This document shows positions 21,301-31,736 of a DNA stretch of 64,000 nucleotides, piece by piece (positions within the stretch are counted from its first letter, which is position 1; each line of letters starts with the position of its first letter). A model generated the notes under the pieces. The model was not told the origin of the DNA. It saw only the letters and a program-made list of their open reading frames with translations, and did not search any database. Both the position numbers and the translations under genes were made by a program. This DNA is from an uncultured Clostridia bacterium. Its GTDB lineage: Bacteria > Bacillota > Clostridia > TANB77 > CAG-508. The DNA is taken from NCBI GenBank assembly GCA_947632035.1, contig CANRNR010000007.1:1-64000 (forward strand), written 5' to 3'.

Positions 21301-22768
21301 AAATACAATTGAAGATTTAAGAAACGAACATAATGCCGAAGAATTTGGAGTAAGTCAAGAAGCATTTAATTCAATTGTAAAAGAAGGAATAGGTAAATTA
21401 AATAACCTTTATACAGGTAAAGCTGATAAAACAATAAATGAAAAAACTAAAAAAATACATGATGAAGTAATAGCTAAACTTGAAGGATTGAAAAAGCAAA
21501 TTGATTTAAGATTAGAACAAATTGACGAATATGTAGCTCCTCTAAATACTTCTATAGGAGATGAAGAAACTCCAACATACTTATCAAAATTCACAGATGT
21601 AACAAATGAAGTTGAAGAAGCAAAAGAGCAAGTAAAATCTATAGTTTCTAAGGAAGCATTAGATGCATTAATGCCTGAAATACGTCAAAAATTATTTGAA
21701 TTAACACGTGATGATTTACTACAATTACTAAAAGAAAGTTATTATACAAAAGAATATGAAGATGGCGACATAACAATATCTTTAAATGCCTATAGAAATG
21801 CAGTAAATTCTATAAGTGCACAGAAAAAATACGCCGACTTAAATAGAAATAGCGTTAATAGTATGTTATTGACATACTACGGTGCTGTTCAAACAGCTCT
21901 TGAAAGAGGAGATTTTGGAACATTAAGAGATAATTATTTCAATACAAATGGAATGCTAGCAAAAGAAACACTTGGAGAATTATATGTAGATAATAGCGGA
22001 TTAATGGGCAGTGAGGATACGCCTCTTACTAAAACTAGCAGATTTAATGAAATAAAAGAAATAGTCGAAAAAGCAAAAGAATTAAGCTCTGAACTAGAAA
22101 CTGTAAATTCATTAGAAAAATTAGAAGCACTTGAATTAAAGGGCGGAAATGAAGTATTAGAACTTTATGCAAATGCAATAAGAACAGTTATAAACAAATT
22201 AAGTTCAAATGAAAATGGAAGAAAAACAACACTACCAGCATCTAAAGTTGAAGAAATGGAAAGAGTATTACAAAAAAATGCATCAGCAGATACAGTAGAA
22301 GGAGTAGTAAAAGCTAAGAAAGCAATTGAAGAAAAATATAATGAAATCGTAAAAGATTTTGTTGGAGACGAAACAATAGCTCAATTAGGAATAGAAGCAA
22401 CAGAAGACGGAAATATAACAGTAACAGTAAATGATGATGGAACATTATCTATAAAAGCTGACAAAGTAAAAGTAGAAGAAGATATGGTTATTGAAGAAGG
22501 AATGAGCTTAGAAATTTCAGGAAGCTTAACAATAGAAGAAGGAAAGAAAATTGAAATAAACGAAAATGCTTCACTAACACTAGATAACACAATTAATGCT
22601 TATGATTTATTAAAAGATAAAAAAGATGTAGTTATAGAAAACAATGGGGATTTGACTCTTTATGCTTGGGACAGTAATGGAAATGGAGACGCGTTTGTTT
22701 GGGCATGTAGCAAAAATAACATTACTGGTGATGGTAACTGCAATATCTATGTTGGTAAAGGCGAATAA
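18335..22768 (+). CDS. secreted ChW-repeat surface protein; currently expressed tail (tail 0) of coiled-coil repeats
   Basis: Signal peptide, ChW repeats (GWTASAHVQDIGWMDAVS..., RAHVAENGWLPWV...), CxxC zinc-ribbon-like motifs, then 4x about 72-aa and 3x 128-aa repeats. Confidence 0.88.
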   Translation: MVHKKLLKSSLVIMLVVAMLFSTVAVLQRVFASEEGWTASAHVQDIGWMDAVSNIPVLSAKPSDDATPVAVIGTTGEAKRLEALDINVPEGVTLEYRAHVAEDGWEQGWRTADDKVISKNATSADATETDKTVVGTVNQYKRMEAVQIAVSGEGVANYEVYYRAHVAENGWLPWVKASTTTENADEAGFAGTTGEYRQMEALEIVLVHINHTYDYVNNEDGTHTGTCTVCGATVTENHEKELGETTEAGHTWNCTKCDFCEVEDHNFTYGYDEEKNEYTKTCGVCGFVGTDEEKHILVDAKAKAEAKIDEFVGTLNTTDYSEENMQKILEIINESSNKLHDATTPEEAAKVADEVIEALKAVKSNSQLLADAKAEAEAKIDEYVGTLDTTDYSEENMQTLLETINEASNKLHDATTPEEAAKVADEVIEALKAVKSNSQLLADAKAEAEAKIDEYVGTLDTTDYQTNMDELLDLLNESSNKLHDATTPEEAAKVADEVIEALKAVKSDSQLLADAKAGAEAKIDEFVGTLNTTDYSKENMQTLLETINEASNRLHDATTPEEAAKVAEDVIAKLDAIETFTDVAIANASGKLSEFVENSDLKKTVPGSDMDYAGAISDAIAEAYNKINSSESVDAVDAKLAEAENDILNALRTQVQFYLDTVYNQGKAYNDMVLTETKYNFYKDRINNAESISNVIFEYEYALSDRYSLSAEQDRGVKELTDFVESSDLKKTVPGSDMDYAAVLSSTIAEQNGNVQSAESREAVDKAVADGKASILSALKEQLKFYLDTLYNNGEAYQDKVLTEAKYQAYLSGINEAETVKDAIDAYENAERERYSLSEKISEQVNKLTEFVENSDLKKTVPGSDMDYAATPDINGKIAEGYALINSAKNAEEAEANLQAAENNIAKSTKEYVEFLLDSVYNDGKGYSDEMSFPRLLKEVYDLYKNLLNSWESYDLSSNKAIEFIIKTYETALGYRVDEDQYNCIKAIQNTIEDLRNEHNAEEFGVSQEAFNSIVKEGIGKLNNLYTGKADKTINEKTKKIHDEVIAKLEGLKKQIDLRLEQIDEYVAPLNTSIGDEETPTYLSKFTDVTNEVEEAKEQVKSIVSKEALDALMPEIRQKLFELTRDDLLQLLKESYYTKEYEDGDITISLNAYRNAVNSISAQKKYADLNRNSVNSMLLTYYGAVQTALERGDFGTLRDNYFNTNGMLAKETLGELYVDNSGLMGSEDTPLTKTSRFNEIKEIVEKAKELSSELETVNSLEKLEALELKGGNEVLELYANAIRTVINKLSSNENGRKTTLPASKVEEMERVLQKNASADTVEGVVKAKKAIEEKYNEIVKDFVGDETIAQLGIEATEDGNITVTVNDDGTLSIKADKVKVEEDMVIEEGMSLEISGSLTIEEGKKIEINENASLTLDNTINAYDLLKDKKDVVIENNGDLTLYAWDSNGNGDAFVWACSKNNITGDGNCNIYVGKGE
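19097..19113 (+). other. candidate recombination site S1 (in frame in the expressed gene)
   Basis: ACAAAATGTGACTTTTG (CAAAA-TGTGAC-TTTTG). Confidence 0.55.
19229..20060 (+). repeat. four tandem near-identical coding repeats of about 216 bp (72 aa)
   Basis: Unit starts at 19229, 19445, 19661, 19874 (GATGCAAAAGCA..GCTGAAGCAAAAATTGA). Confidence 0.9.
20111..21100 (+). repeat. three 384-bp (128-aa) coding repeats
   Basis: FVE(N/S)SDLKKTVPGSDMDYA at about 20111, 20495, 20879. Confidence 0.88.
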
Positions 22769-22794
22769 TTCTATTGATTTAACATATAAAACGC

Positions 22795-22836
22795 AAAAAG
22801 CTTGTAAGAAAAATCTTACAAGCTTTTTGATTATAT
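22795..22836. terminator. bidirectional terminator between convergent tails 0 and 1
   Basis: AAAAAGCTTGTAAGA-AAAA-TCTTACAAGCTTTTT. Confidence 0.9.
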
Positions 22837-22852
22837 AAAAGAATTTAAATTG

Positions 22853-25441
22853 TTAAACTTTTTGAGTTGAAGCATCACAAGATGAAGTAGTTCCATCTTT
22901 AAAGCTGAAAGAATCAGCTTTATGTTTAAACTCAACTTTAGCTATACCAGCTCCACTAGTATGTTCATAAACTTCATATAGTTCAGCATCTTTTGCTTTT
23001 TTAGTAGCAGTAACAGTTGCATCTATATTAACAGTCATAGTTCCACCTTGATTATAACCTTTATGTGAAACAATTAATAGAGCAGCACCAGAAGCTTGAG
23101 GCCCTGTTTCTTGTTTTGGAGCAACATAATTCTTTGCTGTTGCATTTAATTTTGTTTCTCCCTTTAAGTTTAATGTAGTTAATCCAACAGCTTCTATTGC
23201 TGTTCCACCTGTTATTGTACAATCTTTGAATGTAGCTTCTCCTTTTGCAGGTAAGAATACTGCAGGAATTCCTTTTTCTTTAACTTCTAGTGTACTATTA
23301 GAAACTTCTATCATAGAATCCTTAGTATCAGCATTATTTGTTCCAATACATGGAGATTTTTGACAAAGTATTTTACTTCCTTCAATTTTTAATTCAGGCT
23401 TAGTACTATCACCGAATAATGCAATTCCGTATCCACTAGCAACACTAACTGTATTATTTTTTAATGTTAGTTTTCCTTCATCAACTTTAATTAAAAGATC
23501 TGTTGAATCACCAGTTGTATCTGTTTGCTCAATATCAACACCGTCAATGGTTAATTGACCATCTTTTTTAACGTATATGTTGTTTGTCTTGCCATCTGTT
23601 GTAATTTTTACGCCTTCTTTTGCAGTTATATTAAGTTCTTTTTCAACATTAAGTCTTGAATATATCTCTGTTTCACTATCTAGTTGAACATTTTTTGCAC
23701 CATCTGCAGCAGCAGATTCTAAGCTATAACCATTTCCCCAAGAAGCATAAGAACTATTTAATTCAACTTTTCCGTCTCCTTCAATTTTTACATATCTTCC
23801 TAATCTACCTTCTACAAGCAAAGTAGAGCCTTCTTCCAAATTAATTGTTGGTTCATTACCTTTATGTGTACTTGATGCAAATTTTTCATTTTCGCTTGTA
23901 ACTTTTAATGTAGTACCTTCTTTAACATTTACTTCTGTAACTGTTGTTGGTAAATCTTCATTTAATTCTACATCACCGCTTACTACAATTTCTTTAACTT
24001 CTTCTAAAGCTTTTTCAAAAGCTTCTTGTGTATTTACTTCTTCTACAAGAGATCCTGTAACTTCACCTCTTACTTCAGCTCCATTAACTTTTTTATCAAC
24101 TGTTAAAGAACCTCCTTCATTTACAGTACAAGTAGCACCTTCTTGTATTTCTATAACACCTTTTACTGTAACATTATTACTAACTGTAAGAGTTGTATTA
24201 GGTTTAAATACAAGTTTTAATCCTTCTGGAACAACTTTTTCATTAGGCATATTACCATTTAATGAACAATTTGCACCATCAAAGGCTACCGTTATATATC
24301 CTTCATTATGTGCCCATGCAGGAATGCTATCTAATATTTCTTTCCAAGTTCCTATTTTTTCTGCTACTTTTCCACATGCAGAGCATTTTGATTTGTATCC
24401 TTCAGCTTTCTTAGTCCATTCATATGAATCATGAGATTGGGTTCTATGACAAACATTACAAATATGTTCACCTTCGTTAACTTTGAAACCGTTTAAAGAT
24501 GGAACCATAGTGCAATATTCCTCTACAGTATAACCACAATCAGTACAAATTTTTTGATGTTTGCTTACAATTCTACCATTTTCTTCTCTAATATCGCCTA
24601 TACAGCTAATTTCGATTTTATGATTTTCAAATTCTACATTAGGGTTAGCATTTAAATTAGTACCGCAAACTTCACAGCTTTTTGCATGACCTGTTGTATT
24701 GTAAACATATTTTTCAACATGTTCAGCAGCACTTAAATCAAATGTAACTGTTTTAGTAGCTTTTAGACCTTTTGAACCTGTAGCTGTAACTGTATAAGTA
24801 ACAGAAGCACCTTCTGTACCACAAGAACCAGAAACATTCTTATCTACAGTAATTCTAGCCCAATCAATATCAAAAGATTTACCACAATCTAAGCAAGTTT
24901 CTTTAGCCGTAGCAGAGAATTGCTCACTAAATTTAGGATCTTTTCCATTTTCATCAATAGTTATAACTGGAGATTCAGAGAAATTATGTCCACCTTCAGC
25001 TAATGCTGGAATTTCCCATTCTTTACTATCTTCATTTTCTACAGCTTCGTATTTAACTTCTTCTCCTGTCTTAGAAACCGTAAAGTGATGTCCACAAGTT
25101 TCGCAAACGGCGTAACCTTCTTTAATACCGTTTACACAAGTAGCTTCTTTTGCTTCTAAATCAACATACTTATGTCCAGTAGCAGGAACTTCTATTCTTT
25201 TTGTAGCTGTTTCACCATTCAAATCAACTACATAAACATTGAAACCTGCATTTTCACAAGTAGGAGCCTCAGAAGCTTTTTCATCAACTACAGGAACTAA
25301 TATTTTTGTAAATGCTTCTCCACATGCTGTACATGTTCCATTAGCTTCAACTACTGGATTTCCTTCTGCGTCTTCTGTCCATTTATAGCTTGTGTATGAT
25401 TCAACACTATGAGCTTCTTCTTCACAAAAGTCACATTTTGT
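22853..25441 (-). pseudogene. silent C-terminal cassette (tail 1), no start codon or signal peptide
   Basis: Open frame runs through the annotated TTG at 25222 up to the site at 25441 (TKCDFCEEEAHSVESYTSYKWTEDAEGNPVVEANGTC...); in-frame TAA just upstream of the site. Confidence 0.75.
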
Positions 25442-25447
25442 ACGATA
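25425..25447 (-). other. candidate recombination site S2 at the head of tail 1
   Basis: Minus strand GTATCGTACAAAATGTGACTTTTG. Confidence 0.55.
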
Positions 25448-25474
25448 CGATTTTGTATGATATATGAAATAGAA

Positions 25475-26809
25475 TTATTGTTCTTTTAAATATCTTTTTA
25501 ATAAGAAAGTTAGAAAATAAGGGAAGGTATAAAACTTTCCATTAAATCCTACATTTTTATTACATAATTTTATTCCGAATTTAATATCTTTATATAAATC
25601 ACTACTTATTAAATTATTAAGTGAAATTGTTGCATTATCATTTGCTTTTACTTCAATAGGAATTAATGAGTTTTTATTTCTTATTATAAAATCTATTTCA
25701 AGCTTTTTACTATCATCTTTATAAAAATACAAATCATATCCAGCTTTTACTAGCATATCACCTACAATATTTTCATATAATGCTCCTTTATATGTGTTCA
25801 TATTTTCATTATTTCTTAAATCATCTTGAACTTCTTCATCTAATGAACCAATTAATAAACCAGTATCAGCAAAATATAACCTATAATTATCTGGATTATA
25901 GTTTCCCTTTAAAGGAAGATTAGCTTGTTCTAGTGCATAACAAATATTGATAATTCCTGCGTTTGAAAGCCATTCTACAACACCAACATATTCTCTGTTT
26001 CTAGCTCCATCTGAAATTTTAGATATTTGAAATTTTTTATTTTCATTTCCTAAAAATACTGGTATTTTTCTATAACAATTCAATATTTTTGTTTTGTCTA
26101 GTCCTCCTGCATATTTTGTTATATCTTCTTCATAATCTAATAATATTTGTTGTTGCATTTTTAATATTCCACTAAAATTTTTATTTTCAATAAATTTACT
26201 CACTATTGCTGGCATTCCTCCAACAATCATATATTCTTTAAAATTAGACATCATAACATCATATTGTAACTGACTTAATGGTTTTAATTCTAACATATTT
26301 TGATATAAATCATTAATTTGTTCATCACTATATCCTTTAGCCCAAAGAAATTCTTCGAAATCTAAAGACCTCATAATATAGTCTTCTTTATTTCCTACAC
26401 TATTTGATTCAATTTCTTTATAGTTTATTCCCATTAAAGAACCTGAGCAAATAACATCATACCTTCCATCTTCTTTAAATGCTTTAAGTGAAGTTGCTGT
26501 ACTTACACAGTCTTGCATCTCATCAAAGAATATTAAAGTATCATTTTCAATTAGATTTAATTCTGGCATTTTTAATGTTATATTTTTTATAATATTATCG
26601 ACTTCAAAGCCTTCCTCAAATATTGTTTTAAATTGTGGCTGAAGAGCAAAATTTATTTCAATAAATACTTTATAATTATTATTTCCAAAATTTCTTATAG
26701 CATTTTTTTTTCCTATTTGTCTAGCTCCTTTTATTATTAAAGGTAATTTATTAGAACTATTTTTCCATTCAATAAGGTAATTATCAATTTTTCTCTTTAA
26801 TCTTTCCAT
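25475..26809 (-). CDS. AAA ATPase, DUF4143-type (ATPase 1)
   Basis: LPLIIKGARQIGKKNAIRNFG, LIFFDEMQDC, CSGSLMGI, GALYENIVGDMLVKAGYDLYFYKDDSKKLEIDFIIRNK. Confidence 0.88.
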   Translation of the reverse strand: MERLKRKIDNYLIEWKNSSNKLPLIIKGARQIGKKNAIRNFGNNNYKVFIEINFALQPQFKTIFEEGFEVDNIIKNITLKMPELNLIENDTLIFFDEMQDCVSTATSLKAFKEDGRYDVICSGSLMGINYKEIESNSVGNKEDYIMRSLDFEEFLWAKGYSDEQINDLYQNMLELKPLSQLQYDVMMSNFKEYMIVGGMPAIVSKFIENKNFSGILKMQQQILLDYEEDITKYAGGLDKTKILNCYRKIPVFLGNENKKFQISKISDGARNREYVGVVEWLSNAGIINICYALEQANLPLKGNYNPDNYRLYFADTGLLIGSLDEEVQDDLRNNENMNTYKGALYENIVGDMLVKAGYDLYFYKDDSKKLEIDFIIRNKNSLIPIEVKANDNATISLNNLISSDLYKDIKFGIKLCNKNVGFNGKFYTFPYFLTFLLKRYLKEQ

Positions 26810-26832
26810 AATTTATCTACCTCCAAATCATA

Positions 26833-26925
26833 TTTTATCACATTTTTAGAAATATTTCAATACAATTTTATCACATTTTTAGAAATGTTTTAATGCGATT
26901 TTATCACATTTTTAGAAAAATTTCG
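26833..26925 (-). repeat. three tandem 33-bp repeats upstream of ATPase 1
   Basis: TTTTATCACATTTTTAGAAA at 26833, 26866, 26899. Confidence 0.85.
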
Positions 26926-27100
26926 GATATTTTTTACAATTATAATCTTTTTTTCTAGCATATGTAACACAGCATTCATTAGTGTTTTTTCATATCATTG
27001 TTTTTCTAATTTATTAATTCTTGATAAATTTTTCTCTATATAAAAATTTTCCCCAATATATTTATTATTATATAGTAATTTAATTAGAAAGCCAAACTAA

Positions 27101-27182
27101 TTTCACGTTTTTTATACCTGATTTTTAAAGTTGTTTCACGTTTTTTATATCTATTTTTTAAAATATTTCACATTTTTTATAT
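27101..27182 (-). repeat. second array of three 32-33-bp repeats
   Basis: TTTCACGTTTTTTATA at 27101, 27134, about 27166. Confidence 0.8.
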
Positions 27183-27212
27183 TTTAGTCAAATAACTGGT
27201 GCAATTTTTATG

Positions 27213-27234
27213 GTATCGTACAAAATGTGACTTT
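27213..27234 (+). other. orphan candidate recombination site S3
   Basis: GTATCGTACAAAATGTGACTTT, inverted copy of 22 nt of S2; not in a coding region. Confidence 0.6.
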
Positions 27235-27347
27235 CGTACTATAGAAGTGTATATAATCATAAAAATAGCATATGAGAGAATTTATTTAATTAAAATAAAA
27301 AAATGTGTACTTATATGAAAATTGTGGTATTATTTTGTTAAATTTTG

Positions 27348-27398
27348 TGCAAAAAGTGGCAAAAATTGTTTTAAATCATATGCAAAAAGTGGCAAAAA
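27348..27398 (+). repeat. two 33-bp-spaced repeats upstream of ATPase 2
   Basis: TGCAAAAAGTGGCAAAAA at 27348 and 27381. Confidence 0.75.
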
Positions 27399-27452
27399 AA
27401 TATTGACTAATTTTTTATATTATGATATTAATATACATGGAGGAAATAAGAA

Positions 27453-28756
27453 ATGTTTAGATTATTTGAAAAAAAATTATCCAATTGGAAAAAATCAGGA
27501 ATGAAAAAACCATTGATGGTAATTCGGTGCAAGACAGATTGGAAAAACATATACAATAGACAAATTTGGCAAAGAAAATTTTGAACAATATTTATATTTT
27601 AATCTAGAAAAAGATAAAGATGTAAGAAATATATTTGATAACACAATTGATGAAGAAAAAATATTAGAAAACCTTGAATTATATATTGGTAAAAAAATAG
27701 ATTTAAACAAAACTTTAATGTTTTTTGACGAAGTTCAAGTAAGTGAAAATTTTATTGTTTCACTAAAATATTTTAATGAATCTGACAAACCATATAAAAT
27801 CATATGTGCAGGTAGCTTATTACGGAGTAAAGATAAATAGATTTAATAGTTCTTTTCCAGTTGGAAAAGTAAGAATGGAATATATGTATCCAATGAACTT
27901 TGAAGAATTTTTGTTAGCGGCAGGTAAAGATATATTATTAAAAAATATAAAAGAATGTTATTCTAAAATGGAGCCAATGCCATCATTTGCTCACGAGCAA
28001 GCTTTAACATTATATAAACAATATTTATGTGTAGGTGGTATGCCTGAATCAGTAAATAATTTTATAGAAAATAATTTAGATATATTAAAATATGATTCAA
28101 ATATAATAACTAATATTATTGAAATGTATATAGCTGACATGAAAAAATATGTAAAAAATAATATCGAATCTATAAAAATAGAAAAAGTATATAAAAACAT
28201 ATCAAGTCAATTAGCAAAAGATAAAAAAACTTTTAAATATAATTTAATAGATCAAGAAGGAAGAAAAAGAAAATATGAAACTCCAATTGAATGGTTAGTT
28301 TCATCAGGTATGGTTTTAGCAAGTTATAAAATAAAAAAAACTGAGATACCATTAAAAGTATATATAGATGAAGATATGTTTAAACTGTATTTAAGTGATG
28401 TTGGTCTACTAACTTCAATTTCAGAAATAAATTACCCTGATATCATGCTAGAAAGACCTTTTGAATTTAAAGGTGCTATTACAGAAAATTATATAGCACA
28501 AGAATTTATTTCTAATGATACTTCTTTATATTATTGGACATATGGAAGAAATGCAGAAGTTGATTTCTTAATTTATAATGATGATGGAATAATTCCAGTT
28601 GAAGTAAAAAGTGGAAATAATGTTAAATCAACAAGCCTTAATATTTATATGAAGGAAAATAAACCTAAATATGCAATTAGAATATCAACCAAAAATTTTG
28701 GATTTGAGAATAATATAAAATCTATACCATTATATGCTGCATTTTTAATTAAATAA
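27453..28756 (+). CDS. DUF4143-type AAA ATPase (ATPase 2), intact only if the C of two in-frame CGG codons (27525, 27823) is skipped
   Basis: With +1 skips: MFRLFEKKLSNWKKSGMKKPLMVI|GARQIGKTYTIDKFG...IICAGSLL|GVKINRFNSSFPVGKVRMEYMYPMNFEEFLLAAG. Confidence 0.75.
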
Positions 28757-28762
28757 ATATAA

Positions 28763-28803
28763 AAAATCATGTATAATCCTAAAAAAGTCATACATGATTT
28801 TTA
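28763..28803 (+). terminator. terminator after ATPase 2
   Basis: AAAAATCATGTA...TACATGATTTTT; the annotated ATG at 28794 lies inside it. Confidence 0.7.
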
Positions 28804-31691
28804 ATTGCATAAAATGTGACTTTTGTGAAGAAGAAGATCATAGTGTTGAATCATACACAAGCTATAAATGGACAGAAGACGCAGAAGGAAATCCAGTAGT
28901 TGAAGCTAAAGGAACATGTTCTGTATGTGGAGAAGCATTTACAAAAGTATTAGTTCCTGACCAAGAATTTGTTGATGGTAAAGAACCAACATGTGAAGAA
29001 GGCGCTACAGTAAAATATTTTGTAAATTCTAATGGAATTAATACATCAAAAGTTGTAGCTGTAGAAGCAGTTGGACATGATATAGTATTCCATGATGCTG
29101 CACCAGCTACATGTGTAGAAAAAGGATGGAATAAAGCAGAATTAAGCAATGGATTAAAATTAGAAAAAGGTCAAGTTCGTAAATATGGACAATGCTCTGT
29201 ATGTGGAACATACTTTAGAGCAGTTTTAGATGAAGCTACAGGAGAAATTGTATTAGACAAAGACGGAAAAGAAAGAATAACTAAAGTTTCAGAAAGGGAT
29301 GCAAGAACACCTGTAGATACAGTAACAGGTCATGATTATAAAGTTAGAATTAATTGGGTAGAAATTAAAGATGAAGAAGGAAATGTAATAGGATATGATA
29401 GAAATGCTACAAAAACAGCAACTCTTGAATGTACAAGAGAAGGTTGTTTAAATGCTAATAGTGTAGGTGGCAACTGGGGTAACTATAGTTTGAAAGTTTA
29501 TTTAAAACCATGCTTTGGTGGAAATCTTGATTTAGAGTTAGAAGGAAAATGCACAGATGAAGATGGAGCAGTAGCTAAATATACAGCAACTGTGGATCCA
29601 GATAAAACATATAATGGAAAGAAATTTTCAGAATTATGCGATGGTCAAACATTTGCAGAAACAAAAACAGTAAAAGTTAATGGTCATGTATATTCTGATT
29701 ATTCAGTTACAAGTGTAGAAGTTAATGGAAAGCAAGTTCATCAACATGCTCCAGCTTGTATGTACTGTGGTGAGACTTCTGGAGAATATGTAAATTGTAC
29801 TCCTACTGCTTTTACTGCAGATGATATAACAGCAGAAGGTCACACAGGTACTTGTGCTTGTGGATATAAATTTACTGAAGTTGCTGAACATACTTTAGTT
29901 GGAAGTGGCAGAGCAGGTGATATAAATGTTAACGGTTATGTTCACAATGGAAACATTATGAAATGTTCAGTTTGTGGATATGAAACTATAGAAGAAGATC
30001 ATGAAATGAAATCAACAAAAGATGGACATTACTGTACAAAATGTGGTAGTGCAGAAGAAGCAGAACCTCATACATATACAGAATGGACAAAGAAAGCAAA
30101 TGGAAGTTATGTATCAAAATGTTCTGTATGTGGATATGAAAAAACAGCAGGTTGGGACGAAGTGTTAAAAAGTGTTCCTGTATGGGCAAATAATGGAGCA
30201 GGATATGTAACAGTAACTTATGAAAGTGGTGCAACTTGTACTTTTAGAGGAGAGACTGATAAAGTTATACCAGAAGGATTAAAACTTGTATTTGAATCAG
30301 ATTCTACATGTAATTTTGAACAAGATGTTACAGTAAATGGAGTTATTATTGTAGAAAGCGGAGCTCACTTCAATACAAGTAATCATATAGTAGCAGTAAA
30401 CGATGAAGTAAAAGGTGCAGCTATTATAGGTGCAGACATTAAATATGGTGAACAAGTAAATACACAAAAAGCATTTGAAGAAGCTTTAAGTGATACAAGT
30501 GTTGATAAAGTTGTAGTAGATGCTGATGTAGAATTAAAAGATACTTTAAATAATGTTACAGCAATAAAGGTTAATGAAGGTGCTACATTAAAAGTTACAG
30601 TAACTTTACCAGCTGAAAATTTAACAATCACAGGTGAAGGAACAGTTGAATTAGCAAATAAAACACCAGAGACAAATGGTACAAACCTAGTTACAGCTTC
30701 AAAATCAGGAATTTCAAAAGTTGTTGTTTCTGAAGATGCAAAGTCTGATCATACTGTTGTAGCAGGAGCAGGTAAAAATTTAACTGTTGAACTTGAAAGT
30801 GGAAAAACAGTTGAATTTACTGGAGAAGCTTCAATACCATTTCATGTTCAAGATGGTGGAAATTTAACTATTATTGGTAGTGAAGATAAAACTTCTAAAA
30901 TAAAAAATACTAATAATACTGCAATACAAAATCTTAATAGTACATTAAATGTTTCTAATGTTACAGTTGAAGCAAAAACTGGTGTATATGTAATGACTGA
31001 AGGTTCAAGTACCACACTTACAGGAGTAGTTATTAAAGCACAAATGTATGGAGTAACATCAAATAATGCTGAAAGTCCTGCTGGTATTGGAACAATAACT
31101 TTAAATGATTGTACAATTAGCTCAGAGCTTAATGCAGGATTATATTTACCTGCTAAAGGAAATGTAGTAATTAATGGTGGAAAAATAACAGGATGGTCTG
31201 CTATATTAACAAAAGGTTCTAATTTAGAGTTAAAAGGAGTAACTTTAAGATCTGAGGGTAATAGATATGATCATGCTCTTTCTGGTCATGCTGAAAAAGG
31301 TGTACAAGGTCAATTCCAAGCTGCTGCAGATGGAGCAGTACTTCTAATAGTAAGTCAAGGAAGTTATGCTAAAAATCAAACTGTTAAAATTAATATTGAT
31401 GATAGTGTTAAATTCGAACAAAATTGTACAAAACAAGGTTTTGAAGGTTCTAAAAATTTCTTAATTGAAGTTGTTGGTACAAAGACAGCTACAAGTACTG
31501 AAGTAGCAGGAAACTTAGTAATAAATTATTCTGGTTTTAAGACTGAATCAGATATACAAACTGAAGCTCCAACAAGTAATACTACAGAAAGTCTAAAAGA
31601 TATTAAAAAATATCTAGTAGATATAGATGAAGCTTGTAGAACTTCAATAAAACTAAATGATAAAGAATACAATACTTATTTAGAAAATTAA
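28803..31691 (+). pseudogene. silent C-terminal cassette (tail 2)
   Basis: IKCDFCEEEDHSVESYTSYKWTEDAEGNPVVEAKGTC...; no RBS or signal peptide, starts at the site. Confidence 0.72.
28809..28825 (+). other. candidate recombination site S4 at the head of tail 2
   Basis: ATAAAATGTGACTTTTG. Confidence 0.5.
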
Positions 31692-31698
31692 AATTACT

Positions 31699-31736
31699 AA
31701 AAAAGAAAGCGGTTAAACCGCTTTCTTTTTCTTATT
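31699..31736. terminator. bidirectional terminator between convergent tails 2 and 3
   Basis: AAAGAAAGCGGTTAAACCGCTTTCTTT. Confidence 0.9.

Noticed and set aside
22853-25222. TTG at 25222 as true start of the minus-strand ORF
   Set aside because: The frame stays open and homologous to tails 2/3 up to 25441; the caller just used the first alternative start.
26833-27398. CRISPR array
   Set aside because: Only 2-3 units per array at about 33-bp period, without repeat-spacer structure or cas genes.
27453-28756. Calling ATPase 2 a plain pseudogene
   Set aside because: Both lesions are the same C|GGN event seen in truA, cpaF and the pilin-like gene, and the rest of the frame is conserved.
28794-28802. 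ATG at 28794 as start of tail 2
   Set aside because: It lies inside the ATPase 2 terminator hairpin and has no RBS or signal peptide.
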